64,000 nt of DNA. Source: an uncultured Odoribacter sp. GTDB lineage: Bacteria > Bacteroidota > Bacteroidia > Bacteroidales > Marinifilaceae. A program made the translations under genes and the position numbers. The stretch spans positions 248,001-312,000 of the forward strand of contig CALUKE010000004.1 of NCBI GenBank assembly GCA_944321165.1, in the 5' to 3' direction. Below are positions 25,868 through 34,385 of this stretch, one piece after another. Under the pieces are notes generated by a model. It did no database searches and was not told where the DNA came from. It saw only the letters and a program-made list of their open reading frames with translations. Each line of letters begins with the position of its first letter. Positions within the stretch are counted from its first letter, which is position 1.

Positions 25868-28800
25868 TTATAATCCGATTCTCACTCCAAAAGTAAAATA
25901 AGGTGCAGGTTTGACAGTTCCTCTCGGGAACTCTGGATCCTCGTTCCATTTGTTTGCATAAATGGAACAGACATTATTTACCATCCCATATGCCTGCAAA
26001 GAAGCCATCCCGATACGTCGCATATAGTGTGCGGGCAACGTATAAGTCAACGAAACTTCTTGCAGACGTATATGATTTGCACTCTCTGTCAAATAAGTAA
26101 AGAAAGGCCAAAACCGATTCCAGAAATAGTATCTTGATTCAGTATCATTCTGTGGCAATGGCATAATCTCATTCGGGTCACCATGCAACACCTCCGACAA
26201 TTTGGCATTTGGCACCGCATCATTATAATTGTAGGATTCCCGGCGGAACACATGTCCGAACTTACCGGTCAAAATAAATGACAAATCCCAATTACGGTAT
26301 TTAAACGTATTACTGAATCCTAAAATCCATGGAGCCATTGTTGTTCCCTGTTTATAGCAATAATCCATCGGTTCTCCTGCAGGCCAGCTTCCCAAACCAT
26401 ACATCACACCATTTTTATCTACAATCTGGGGTTGCATGTCAGGACTGTCTGCCGTACCCACATTTTTAATCCCGGCATATTTCAAACCGTAAATTGTATT
26501 GGCATTTTCCCCCTCCACATAAGCAGTGCCTCCTCCATTCCACGGAATCAGATCGCTGTGTGTATATGCAGTGACAAACAATTTCGTAATCTTATTCTTA
26601 TTGTAGGCTACATTCAGATTCCCATTCCACGACCAGTTTTCCGCAAAATCCAACGAACTGCCTATTTCAAGTTCTATCCCATGGTTTGTCATATTGGCTG
26701 CGTTGATTTTCTGAGAACTTGTTCCGTTCACTTCCGGAATGGAAATCGCAGCAATCAGATCTTTGGCCGCTTTCCGGTAATAATCCAATTTACCGTGTAA
26801 TTTCCCTCCCCACAAATCATAATCAAGACCTATATTCAAAACTCCGGTTTTTTCCCAACGCAAAGAAGGATTCCCATAATTGGAAACAGATGCATAAGGA
26901 GCTTGCGTATAAGAATCATTCGTCTGTGCCAAAGAAATCAACGGTTTAAAAGAAGTAGAATTATCCACATTTCCGTTATATCCGTAAGTGACACGAAACG
27001 TCAAACGATCTATCCACTCCTTGTCTGACATAAATTCCTCTCCCGATAACAGCCAGCTACCACCCAAAGACCACATCGGCTGATAACGGTATTTCGGATC
27101 ATCCGTAATCAGGTTGGAGGCATCTGTCCTCACGCTCCCCGATAAAGTATAAAGGGAATTATAGGTATAGGACACATTGGCATACAACGAAAAGAAACGG
27201 TCAGTACGATACGAAAAAGAATTATTTACTCCATCATAGATAGTCGTACTACTTCCTAACCAATTATAAATCTTCAGATTACTATTTGTATAACTTCCCA
27301 ATCCATTAGGAAATGTCCCAACCGTCAGCTTGTCATCATCATAACCATATGTTTTGGTATAACCGAAATACTGGCTACATTCGCTCGTAATCTCTGCACC
27401 AGCAACCCCTGTAATAAAATGTTTCCCGAAAGAACGGTCAAAATTCAATTGTGTCCTGAAATTAAACACATCTGTTTGCCATCGACTTTGTTCCAATTGC
27501 GCCCCTTTGGGAATATTCAAAGTAAAAGTATTTTCGTCCTGATTCCAATAAGTATAGAAATTCACATTATTACGCACTTGAAATGTCTCTTCGCCATAAT
27601 AATTCCGAATAATGGAATTGTTCAATTCATATTTAAAAGCAGCATTCAAGTCCAAACCTTCCATAAACTTTAGTTTCAAACCTACCTGAAAACGGGCAAT
27701 ATTCTGCTTGGTAGTCAAATCCCGATTCTCCATCTCATCTATCGGATTATAATAAGTCCAATTCGGATAAGGAAATTGATCCATAGGAACATATCGTTCC
27801 ATATTAGGAACATAGTACGTATTGATCACCGGCAAACGGTTTCCCTCTTCATCCAACAACATTTCATAAGGCATGATACCAGGAATCCCCTCACTGTTGT
27901 TGGTAGAACGGTCATACATATAGGAACCAGAGAAGTTAAAATCCAGCCATTTGTAAAGATTCATCGACATCTTGTAGTTTAGTATCGCCTTTTCACCGTC
28001 ATTCCCCTTCAGATTACGTTTTCTTCCTTCATACATCATAGACAGATAATGATTGGCTCGCTCAGATGCACCCGCAATATTCAGGTTATATTGATGAACA
28101 AACGGATTTTGCAAGATATAGTCTTTGATTTGTTCGGAATTATCTTGTTGCGCAAGCTGATTCAAAATATTTTCCAATTCTCCATCTGTTAAGTAACCCA
28201 AATAATGTTCATTCAGTGCTATTTTGCCGGATGTTGCAGGAGCGTATGGAGCATTCCATCTGTCCGAGACCGGTGTACTTCCCCATTTATTGAATGAAAG
28301 TTTGTCATATTCCACCGCATCAACAGAAGATGCAACAGAACGGGCATAACTCAAATCGGTTTTGGGAGAATAACGGACAAAAGAAGAAAATTGTACACTT
28401 AAATCACCTTTGTGCAATTTGGCTCCGCTTTTGGTTGTCACCACAATCACTCCATTGGCTGAACGAGCACCCCAAATAGATGCAGCTGCAGCATCCTTCA
28501 AAATAGTAACACTCTCCACATCATTAGGATTGATAGATTTAAAATCACCCTCAATCGGGAAACCATCTACTACAACCAACGGTTGTGCATCAGCATACAG
28601 ACTGCTTTTCCCTCGAATCTGGAAAGTTGGATCGCCATCCTCATCCAATGTTGCCTGGACTCCAGCTACCGTTCCGACCAAACGGCTGGCGATATTGGAA
28701 ACAGGCTTATCCAATAATTCCTTGGACAATATATCATACGAACCGGTAGCCCTTTCCCTCGATAAAGTTTGATAACCAGTTACAACAACTTCATTCATTT

Positions 28801-29404
28801 CTTCTATCTCCTCCAACATCACAATCTCCATAGGCTGAGAACCTTTTACTGCAATTTCCTGGGTCTTCATACCCACAAATGAAAACACCAAAACCATATC
28901 ATCCGAAGCAGGAATCTGCAAGCGGAATTTCCCATTCACATCAGAAACTATTCCCAAAGTCGACCCTTTCAATAAAATCGTCACTCCTGGCAATGGTATA
29001 CCATTTTTATCCTTCACACATCCCAAAACCTCTATTTTTTCTTTTGTATATTGCTGCTGGGGACGCAAAACAATCACCTCATCCTGAATAACATAAGTCA
29101 AACCGGTATTTTGTAGACAGGAACGAAGAGCACTTTCCACATCTACCTTTTGCAGATTCACAGAAACGGTTCCCGCTTTCACAAGATCATCTTTTGAATA
29201 CATGAAGACAAAATCCGTCTGTTCTTCTATCGCCCAGATAACCCGATCCAGTGTCACATGCTGCAAATTCAGAGTAACAGACTGAGAATAAGCATATAAT
29301 TGCATGACACCCACGAACATAAAAACAAATGTACACTTCAACATAAGCCACATTTTTTCCCATTTTCCGGAGAAATACCGGAAAATATTCCATTCTTTTT
29401 TCAT
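25868..29404 (-). CDS. locus 2 SusC/RagA TonB-linked transporter with STN domain
   Basis: This 1178-residue receptor is the longest in the window. After the signal segment (FVFMFVGVMQLYAYSQ) comes the STN domain at about 45-110 (LNLQHVTLDRVIWAIEEQTDFVF), then a carboxypeptidase-regulatory-like domain (VLGCVKDKNGIPLPGVTILL). The TonB/plug region has NEVVVTGYQTLSRERATGSY and SVTILKDAAAASIWGARSANGV. The barrel ends in PAPYFTFGVRIGL. The plug sequence with TLSRERATGSYDILSKELL places it in a SusC subgroup different from loci 1 and 3. The role is TonB-driven import plus signalling to the FecR encoded 77 nt upstream. Confidence 0.95.
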   Translation of the reverse strand: MKKEWNIFRYFSGKWEKMWLMLKCTFVFMFVGVMQLYAYSQSVTLNLQHVTLDRVIWAIEEQTDFVFMYSKDDLVKAGTVSVNLQKVDVESALRSCLQNTGLTYVIQDEVIVLRPQQQYTKEKIEVLGCVKDKNGIPLPGVTILLKGSTLGIVSDVNGKFRLQIPASDDMVLVFSFVGMKTQEIAVKGSQPMEIVMLEEIEEMNEVVVTGYQTLSRERATGSYDILSKELLDKPVSNIASRLVGTVAGVQATLDEDGDPTFQIRGKSSLYADAQPLVVVDGFPIEGDFKSINPNDVESVTILKDAAAASIWGARSANGVIVVTTKSGAKLHKGDLSVQFSSFVRYSPKTDLSYARSVASSVDAVEYDKLSFNKWGSTPVSDRWNAPYAPATSGKIALNEHYLGYLTDGELENILNQLAQQDNSEQIKDYILQNPFVHQYNLNIAGASERANHYLSMMYEGRKRNLKGNDGEKAILNYKMSMNLYKWLDFNFSGSYMYDRSTNNSEGIPGIMPYEMLLDEEGNRLPVINTYYVPNMERYVPMDQFPYPNWTYYNPIDEMENRDLTTKQNIARFQVGLKLKFMEGLDLNAAFKYELNNSIIRNYYGEETFQVRNNVNFYTYWNQDENTFTLNIPKGAQLEQSRWQTDVFNFRTQLNFDRSFGKHFITGVAGAEITSECSQYFGYTKTYGYDDDKLTVGTFPNGLGSYTNSNLKIYNWLGSSTTIYDGVNNSFSYRTDRFFSLYANVSYTYNSLYTLSGSVRTDASNLITDDPKYRYQPMWSLGGSWLLSGEEFMSDKEWIDRLTFRVTYGYNGNVDNSTSFKPLISLAQTNDSYTQAPYASVSNYGNPSLRWEKTGVLNIGLDYDLWGGKLHGKLDYYRKAAKDLIAAISIPEVNGTSSQKINAANMTNHGIELEIGSSLDFAENWSWNGNLNVAYNKNKITKLFVTAYTHSDLIPWNGGGTAYVEGENANTIYGLKYAGIKNVGTADSPDMQPQIVDKNGVMYGLGSWPAGEPMDYCYKQGTTMAPWILGFSNTFKYRNWDLSFILTGKFGHVFRRESYNYNDAVPNAKLSEVLHGDPNEIMPLPQNDTESRYYFWNRFWPFFTYLTESANHIRLQEVSLTYTLPAHYMRRIGMASLQAYGMVNNVCSIYANKWNEDPEFPRGTVKPAPYFTFGVRIGL

Positions 29405-29448
29405 AATTTTGTTTGTTTTAATTTGTTATTTAACGAATAAGACCTTTC

Positions 29449-29479
29449 AAGCGGAGGGGAGCGCCACAAACCTCCGCTT
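29449..29479 (-). promoter_or_regulatory. stem-loop immediately after the fecR stop codon, locus 2
   Basis: AAGCGGAGG (29449-29457) and CCTCCGCTT (29471-29479) form a perfect 9-bp stem with a 13-nt loop. On the minus strand the first arm begins two bases after the fecR stop (29484-29482). The stem is followed by GAAAGG and not by a T-run, so it does not look like an efficient intrinsic terminator. Confidence 0.6.
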
Positions 29480-29481
29480 TT

Positions 29482-30651
29482 TTAACGTCCTCGTTTTATC
29501 TTTAGCTGATTGCCTTGCCTTTCTATTTTAATTTTACCATTTGATTCAAACACCCGCAGCAAAGGATCGATGGTTTGATGACGGTTAAGATTACAGCCAA
29601 AACGTAACTCCTTCAAATCCTCACTTTGAAAATCCACAGTTACCCCATACCAACGACTCACCGCCCGCATGATTTCTTCCAAACGCATGTCTTTAAAACG
29701 GAAACGACCATCTTTCCAAGCAACATAACCGTTTACATCCACTTTTCTGGTAACAATCGCACCACTTTCTTTATGTAAACACCATTGTTCACCAGGCAAA
29801 AGCTTCTGCTGTTCAGTTCCTCGTTCCATCGTTACTTTCCCCTCTACCAAGGTTGTATGCATTTCTGGCTCTTCCGGATAGGCAAAAACATTAAACTCCG
29901 TTCCATAAACATACACAGAACTATAAGCCGTCTTGACAATAAATGGATGTAAACTGTCTCTGGCTACCTTAAAATAAGCCTCACCCTCCAATTCAACCTC
30001 TCTTATTCCTCCGGTAAAAAAATTCGGGAAACGAAGTTTGGTCTTGGCATTTAGAAAAACGACCGTTCCGTCACTCAATTCCAAACGATATTCTCCGCAA
30101 ATAGGTACCTCCAGTTCATGAAACACCGGTTCAATTTTGTTCTCCACTTCTGCCAATCTGTAGGTCAAACCCGACTGACTATTCTGTATCCATACGGAAG
30201 AATCTACAATTACACCCTGCTCTTTTTCCAAATCGATTACCTGTCCATCTGGCAATACCAAACGAGCTTTTGCACTACCAACTGAGACTTCAACCACAGA
30301 AACAGTCTCATCCGACCGATCTGCAATCGTTTGCTGTAAGTGAAACATTAAAATGCTACCGACCATCACCACCAGCACTGCCGCAACAGCAGCAATGCGA
30401 TAAATCCTCCGAATACGTCGACGGCGAAAACGTTTAAAAGATAGTTGTTTCCAACCCTCTTCCACAGAAAAATCATCGTACCGTCTTTTAAAGATCCGTA
30501 CCCGAGCTTCCTCCTCAATTTTCCTCAACAAATGTTCGTTTCCTTCTTCTTTACGCCACTCCTCCAACTCTCGACAAAATTCATCTTCCACCTCTCCTTT
30601 ACTGAGGTAGTCAGCAATCCATTTTGCTATTGAAAAACAATCTTTATCCAT
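29482..30651 (-). CDS. locus 2 FecR-family anti-sigma factor
   Basis: This 389-residue inner-membrane protein has a cytoplasmic N-terminal part of about 84 residues with a strongly basic stretch (FRRRRIRRIYR). A membrane helix lies at about 85-104 (IAAVAAVLVVMVGSILMF), followed by a periplasmic FecR domain (CGEYRLELSDGTVVFLNAKTKL; LEGEAYFKVARD) and a DUF4974-like end (FKDMRLEEIMRAVSRWYGV). I chose the ATG at 30651, preceded by AGAAAG, over an in-frame GTG seven codons upstream. It controls the sigma factor encoded next to it. A terminator-like hairpin separates the two genes. Confidence 0.92.
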   Translation of the reverse strand: MDKDCFSIAKWIADYLSKGEVEDEFCRELEEWRKEEGNEHLLRKIEEEARVRIFKRRYDDFSVEEGWKQLSFKRFRRRRIRRIYRIAAVAAVLVVMVGSILMFHLQQTIADRSDETVSVVEVSVGSAKARLVLPDGQVIDLEKEQGVIVDSSVWIQNSQSGLTYRLAEVENKIEPVFHELEVPICGEYRLELSDGTVVFLNAKTKLRFPNFFTGGIREVELEGEAYFKVARDSLHPFIVKTAYSSVYVYGTEFNVFAYPEEPEMHTTLVEGKVTMERGTEQQKLLPGEQWCLHKESGAIVTRKVDVNGYVAWKDGRFRFKDMRLEEIMRAVSRWYGVTVDFQSEDLKELRFGCNLNRHQTIDPLLRVFESNGKIKIERQGNQLKIKRGR

Positions 30652-30683
30652 CTTTCTATTTTCATGAATCACCTATAAAACAC

Positions 30684-30721
30684 AAAACACGCATTTCATG
30701 GTGTATCAAAATGCGTGTTTT
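30684..30721. terminator. terminator-like hairpin between sigma and fecR of locus 2
   Basis: AAAACACGCATTT (30684-30696) and AAATGCGTGTTTT (30709-30721) form a perfect 13-bp stem with a 12-nt loop. The TTTT on the outer arm falls at the 3' side when read on the minus strand. It lies 22 nt after the sigma stop codon and 12 nt before the earliest fecR start, so it could end a sigma-only transcript or attenuate fecR. Confidence 0.65.
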
Positions 30722-30743
30722 TATAAAAATTAACAAAAATTTA

Positions 30744-31289
30744 CTACGACAAAAATAAAAATACAAGATAATAATATTCTCGAAGCATCTCTTTCAATTT
30801 CCGATAGGCTATTTTTTTCAACATATGCACCGTATTCTTCGAAATACCCAATTCTTCTGCAATTTTTTCATTACTCAATCCATCGAGAGCTAATTGAATC
30901 ACCCGTTTAGACTGTGCCGGCAAACGATCTACCGCAGCATAGAACATACGCAATGCCTCTTCCTCAATTACCAGATCCAGATAAGTCTCTTCTTTTTCCC
31001 AATATTCCAAACATTTACTCCGATGTTTGTCATTACGCAATATATTTAAACAGGCATTCCTAACAACCGTATAAAGATAAGAACGAATCTTCGGTAAGTC
31101 ATCAAAACCGGAATGACATTCCCAATACTTTATAAAACAATCCTGGACCACATCCGCTGCTTCTCCATCATCTTTCAGATAGTTTACTGCAAATAAACAC
31201 AAAGACGGATAATAAGTAACGAACAGTCGTCTGAGAGCCTCTTCGTTGCCAGCTTTCAATTGTTCTGCCAAAACAAACTGATTTTCCAT
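30744..31289 (-). CDS. locus 2 ECF RNA polymerase sigma factor
   Basis: This 181-residue ECF sigma factor has region 2 with AADVVQDCFIKYWECH (about 42-57). Region 4 has LPAQSKRVIQLALDGLSNEKIAEELGISKNTV, with the helix-turn-helix near the C-terminus. It is the first gene of locus 2 and lies 59 nt after rnc on the same strand. A promoter candidate inside the end of rnc gives it independent expression. Its activity should be held by the FecR protein encoded next and released through the SusC STN domain. Confidence 0.93.
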   Translation of the reverse strand: MENQFVLAEQLKAGNEEALRRLFVTYYPSLCLFAVNYLKDDGEAADVVQDCFIKYWECHSGFDDLPKIRSYLYTVVRNACLNILRNDKHRSKCLEYWEKEETYLDLVIEEEALRMFYAAVDRLPAQSKRVIQLALDGLSNEKIAEELGISKNTVHMLKKIAYRKLKEMLREYYYLVFLFLS

Positions 31290-31331
31290 CTTCGTTTCAC
31301 ATTACAGACATATCCATAAATGACAGGAATA

Positions 31332-31360
31332 CAAAGATAGAAAATTTTTCAATTTTCAAA
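31332..31360 (-). promoter_or_regulatory. promoter candidate for the locus 2 sigma gene
   Basis: Minus-strand TATCTTTG (31339-31332) is a perfect -7 box, with TTTG (31360-31357) 17 nt upstream, slightly shorter than the usual spacing. The -33 box lies inside the 3' end of rnc. It separates locus 2 from the acpP-fabF-rnc operon. Confidence 0.55.
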
Positions 31361-32053
31361 ACTGTCGATTACCATTTGAGCCGCATGTTGTTCGGCTTCT
31401 TTTTTAGAAGTTCCTTCGCCCCTACCTTTTTCTTCTCCATTGATCAGCACGATACAACAAAACTTCCGTCTTCCGCGGGAACCTTCCTCCGTTTGAAAAT
31501 GGACATCAACCTTATTTTTTTGTCCCCATTCAATCAGCCGACTTTTGTAATTGGTATCGACTGTCACCAAATCTTTGATATTGAAGAAATTTGGAAAAAT
31601 GAATTTCTCGATAAAACGCTTGGTTCGACTGAATCCCTGATCCAGAAACATGGCCCCGATAAAGGCTTCGAAAACATCTCCATAAATGTGTTTGTTACGA
31701 GAAATATCCGATTTGGCCACAACGGCCTTGTCCAAACCAATATGAATCGCCAATTCGTTCAAGGATTCTCGACTGACCACTTTCGAGCGCACCCGGGTAA
31801 GAAACCCCTCATCTTTATTCGGAAAGAATTTATACAATAATTCCGCCACAATAGCCCCCAATACTGCATCTCCTAAAAACTCCAGACGTTCATAATTAAG
31901 AACCACACCTTTCGAGGTTATGCGGGAAGCTGATTTATGCAATAAAGCCAAACGATAAAGGCTTTTATTGTTCGGAACAAAACCAATCTGAGAAATAGAC
32001 AATCCATAAAACTTCCCGTTTCTGTTCAGGTAAAGTCTTATGGATTGAATCAT
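31349..32053 (-). CDS. rnc: ribonuclease III
   Basis: This 234-residue RNase III cleaves double-stranded RNA in rRNA maturation and mRNA decay. The signature NYERLEFLGDAVLGAIVAELLY carries the metal-binding Glu/Asp residues. The second acidic site is in DVFEAFIGAMFLDQG (about residues 125-140), and a C-terminal double-stranded-RNA-binding domain ends RGEGTSKKEAEQHAAQMVIDSF. The first 40 residues are an N-terminal extension common in Bacteroidetes. I start at the ATG at 32053; a GTG four codons earlier is possible. It is the last gene of the acpP-fabF-rnc operon. Confidence 0.95.
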   Translation of the reverse strand: MIQSIRLYLNRNGKFYGLSISQIGFVPNNKSLYRLALLHKSASRITSKGVVLNYERLEFLGDAVLGAIVAELLYKFFPNKDEGFLTRVRSKVVSRESLNELAIHIGLDKAVVAKSDISRNKHIYGDVFEAFIGAMFLDQGFSRTKRFIEKFIFPNFFNIKDLVTVDTNYKSRLIEWGQKNKVDVHFQTEEGSRGRRKFCCIVLINGEEKGRGEGTSKKEAEQHAAQMVIDSFEN

Positions 32054-32088
32054 CTGTCTAATCACAGCCCAAAGAAATTAGTTTGTGA

Positions 32089-33327
32089 TTATTTCTTGAT
32101 AACTACACATGCATTGTGACCGCCAAAGCCAAAAGTATTGCTGATGGCCACGTTCACTTCCCTTTTCTGCAGCTGGTTGAACGTAAAGTTCAACTTCGGA
32201 TCGAGTTCCGGATCCAACGTATGGAAGTTAATCGTCGGAGGTACAATATCATTCTTAACAGCCAAAGTACAAGCAATGGCTTCTACAGCACCTGCCGCCC
32301 CCAAAAGGTGACCGGTCATAGATTTCGTGGAACTGATATTCAACTTATAAGCATGTTCGCCAAATGCTTTCAGGATTGCTTTGGGCTCGGAAATATCTCC
32401 CAAACCGGTCGAAGTACCGTGCACATTGATATAATCAATGTCTTCCGGTTTCATGCCTGCGTCTTCCAGCGCCAACAGCATCACCTCATAAGCCCCCTCA
32501 GGATCCGGAGCGGTCATGTGATAGGCATCACAGTTTCCTGCTCCTCCCGCTATTTCTGCATAGATATGGGCACCACGGGCTACCGCATGTTCATACTCTT
32601 CGAGAATCAAACAGGCACCCCCCTCGCCAATTACAAAACCGTCACGATCGGCATCAAAAGGACGAGAGGCTGTCTTCGGATCATCATTGCGAGTCGAAAG
32701 CGCCTTCATGGAATTGAATCCGCCGACACCGGGAACGGTGACAGCAGCCTCGGAGCCACCGGCAACAATGACATCAGCTTTTCCTAAACGAATTGTATTC
32801 AATGCATCTACAATGGCATGAGCCGATGACGCACACGCAGAAACCGTCGTATAGTTCGGACCTTTCAATCCGTTTTCTATAGCAATCATGGCTCCAGCCA
32901 TATTGGCGATCATCTTCGGTATAAAAAAAGGATTGAACCGCGGCGTACCATCCCCTTTCGAAAAGGTATCACACTCTTCGAAGAAAGTCTGTAAGCCTCC
33001 GATTCCCGCACCCCATATTACACCAATCCGTTTTTTATTTGCCTGCTCCAGATCCAGACCGGAATCTTTAAGAGCCTCTCTTGCAGCAATCAGACCGAAT
33101 TGAGTATAAAGATCCATCTTACGAACCTCTTTGCGATCAAAATAAGCAGTCGGTTCGTAATCCTTTACCTCACAGGCAAACTGTGTACGGAATTGTGATG
33201 CATCGAAACGAGTAATAGGACCGGCGCCGCTGACGCCCTTCAGTAAATTGTCCCAAAACTCAGGCACATTATGACCTAAAGGATTGATTGTTCCAAGACC
33301 TGTAATTACTACTCGTTTCAGATTCAT
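32089..33327 (-). CDS. fabF: beta-ketoacyl-ACP synthase II
   Basis: This 412-residue condensing enzyme elongates fatty acids with malonyl-ACP. The catalytic triad is present: Cys in TVSACASSAHAI (about residue 163), His in NVHGTSTGLGD (about 303) and His in KSMTGHLLGAAGAVEA (about 338). The opening RVVITGLGTINPLG is typical. It is a homodimer in the cytoplasm. The acpP gene lies 15 nt upstream, the usual partner arrangement, and rnc follows. Length equals that of FabF from other Bacteroidales. Confidence 0.97.
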   Translation of the reverse strand: MNLKRVVITGLGTINPLGHNVPEFWDNLLKGVSGAGPITRFDASQFRTQFACEVKDYEPTAYFDRKEVRKMDLYTQFGLIAAREALKDSGLDLEQANKKRIGVIWGAGIGGLQTFFEECDTFSKGDGTPRFNPFFIPKMIANMAGAMIAIENGLKGPNYTTVSACASSAHAIVDALNTIRLGKADVIVAGGSEAAVTVPGVGGFNSMKALSTRNDDPKTASRPFDADRDGFVIGEGGACLILEEYEHAVARGAHIYAEIAGGAGNCDAYHMTAPDPEGAYEVMLLALEDAGMKPEDIDYINVHGTSTGLGDISEPKAILKAFGEHAYKLNISSTKSMTGHLLGAAGAVEAIACTLAVKNDIVPPTINFHTLDPELDPKLNFTFNQLQKREVNVAISNTFGFGGHNACVVIKK

Positions 33328-33342
33328 AAAAACAATATTAAA

Positions 33343-33579
33343 TTACTTTACGTTAGCCTCTACGTAAGAGATAGCATCACCTACAGTAACAATTTTCTCA
33401 GCCTGATCGTCCGGAATCGTAATATTGAATTCTTTTTCCAATTCCATGATCAGCTCAACAGTATCCAAAGAGTCTGCACCCAGATCATTTGTGAAGGTAG
33501 CTTCTGGTTTAACTTCTGATGCATCTACTCCTAATTTTTCTTCAATAATCTGTCGTACTCTTTCAGTAATGTCAGACAT
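33343..33579 (-). CDS. acpP: acyl carrier protein
   Basis: This 78-residue acidic protein has the phosphopantetheine attachment motif [10 protein letters not shown] with Ser37. The four-helix pattern ([48 protein letters not shown]) is complete. It carries growing acyl chains for FabF and the other fatty-acid synthase enzymes. It is first in the operon with fabF and rnc. A -7 box candidate lies about 80 nt upstream, which would give a leader of roughly 70 nt. Confidence 0.98.
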   Translation of the reverse strand: MSDITERVRQIIEEKLGVDASEVKPEATFTNDLGADSLDTVELIMELEKEFNITIPDDQAEKIVTVGDAISYVEANVK

Positions 33580-33658
33580 AACTTTAAATTTTAATTAGAC
33601 ATTCTTTTAACTTTAACCTTATGCCACAAAACGGGCATAATTCTCTAAATTCAGAGAG

Positions 33659-33666
33659 CAAATTTA
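33659..33666 (-). promoter_or_regulatory. -7 box candidate for the acpP-fabF-rnc operon
   Basis: Minus-strand TAAATTTG (33666-33659) is an exact TAnnTTTG. The region 19-20 nt upstream is an A/T run without a clear TTTG. The leader to the acpP ATG would be about 70 nt. Confidence 0.45.
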
Positions 33667-33750
33667 GCCTTTATTTTTTTTACTAAAAAATTTTTCGCCA
33701 AGAATAAACTTTTATTACTTTTATCGTCTTGATTTATAAATGCTTACAAA

Positions 33751-34320
33751 ATGAAAAAAATAGTAATATTTGCCTCAGGCTCAGGTTCTAACGCAGAAAA
33801 TATCATCCAATATTTTTCCCAGAAGCCGGAATTCTGCATAAAAAAGATCTATTGCAACGTACCGGATGCCTATGTATTGGAAAGAGCCAAAAAATACCAT
33901 GTCCCCACTTGTGTATTCACGCGGGAAGAATTCCGGAATCCCGATAAACTCCTACATCAACTGCAGGCGGAAGAAACGGATTTCATCGTGCTGGCAGGCT
34001 TTCTATGGTTATTACCGACCTGCATCACGACAGCCTATCCGAACCGCATCATCAATATCCACCCGGCCCTGCTTCCCGCTTACGGCGGAAAAGGCATGTA
34101 CGGACATCATGTACACGAAGCCGTCATTGCTGCCGGAGAAAAAGAAAGCGGCATTACCATTCATTATGTCAATGAGCATTACGATTCCGGAGCCATCATT
34201 TTCCAGGCTTCCTGTCCGGTTCTGCCGACAGATACCCCTGACACCCTGGCTGCGAGAGTACACGAACTGGAATACGCTCATTTTCCCCGCGTCATAGAGG
34301 AAACACTCCGCACAAAATAA
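33751..34320 (+). CDS. purN: phosphoribosylglycinamide formyltransferase
   Basis: This 189-residue enzyme transfers a formyl group from 10-formyltetrahydrofolate to GAR in purine synthesis. Visible motifs are IVIFASGSGSNAENI at the N-terminus for phosphate binding, the catalytic Asn-His in IINIHPALLP (about residues 100-110) and the Asp in NEHYDSGAIIFQ (about 145). Length is normal for the short, folate-dependent form. It diverges from acpP and ends at a strong bidirectional terminator. It is monocistronic. Confidence 0.96.
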   Translation: MKKIVIFASGSGSNAENIIQYFSQKPEFCIKKIYCNVPDAYVLERAKKYHVPTCVFTREEFRNPDKLLHQLQAEETDFIVLAGFLWLLPTCITTAYPNRIINIHPALLPAYGGKGMYGHHVHEAVIAAGEKESGITIHYVNEHYDSGAIIFQASCPVLPTDTPDTLAARVHELEYAHFPRVIEETLRTK

Positions 34321-34346
34321 AATCGGGAACAACTGTACATACAACT

Positions 34347-34376
34347 AAAAAGACGACCCATCAGAGTCGTCTTTTT
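34347..34376. terminator. bidirectional terminator between purN and the TldE-like gene
   Basis: AAAAAGACGAC (34347-34357) pairs perfectly with GTCGTCTTTTT (34366-34376) over an 8-nt loop, with A/T runs on both sides. It serves purN on plus and the TldD/TldE-type pair on minus. Confidence 0.9.
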
Positions 34377-34385
34377 CATCAGCGA

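Noticed and set aside
33621..33638. Small inverted repeat in the acpP leader (ATGCC/GGCAT)
   Set aside because: Only five pairs with an eight-base loop; too weak to call as a regulatory structure.
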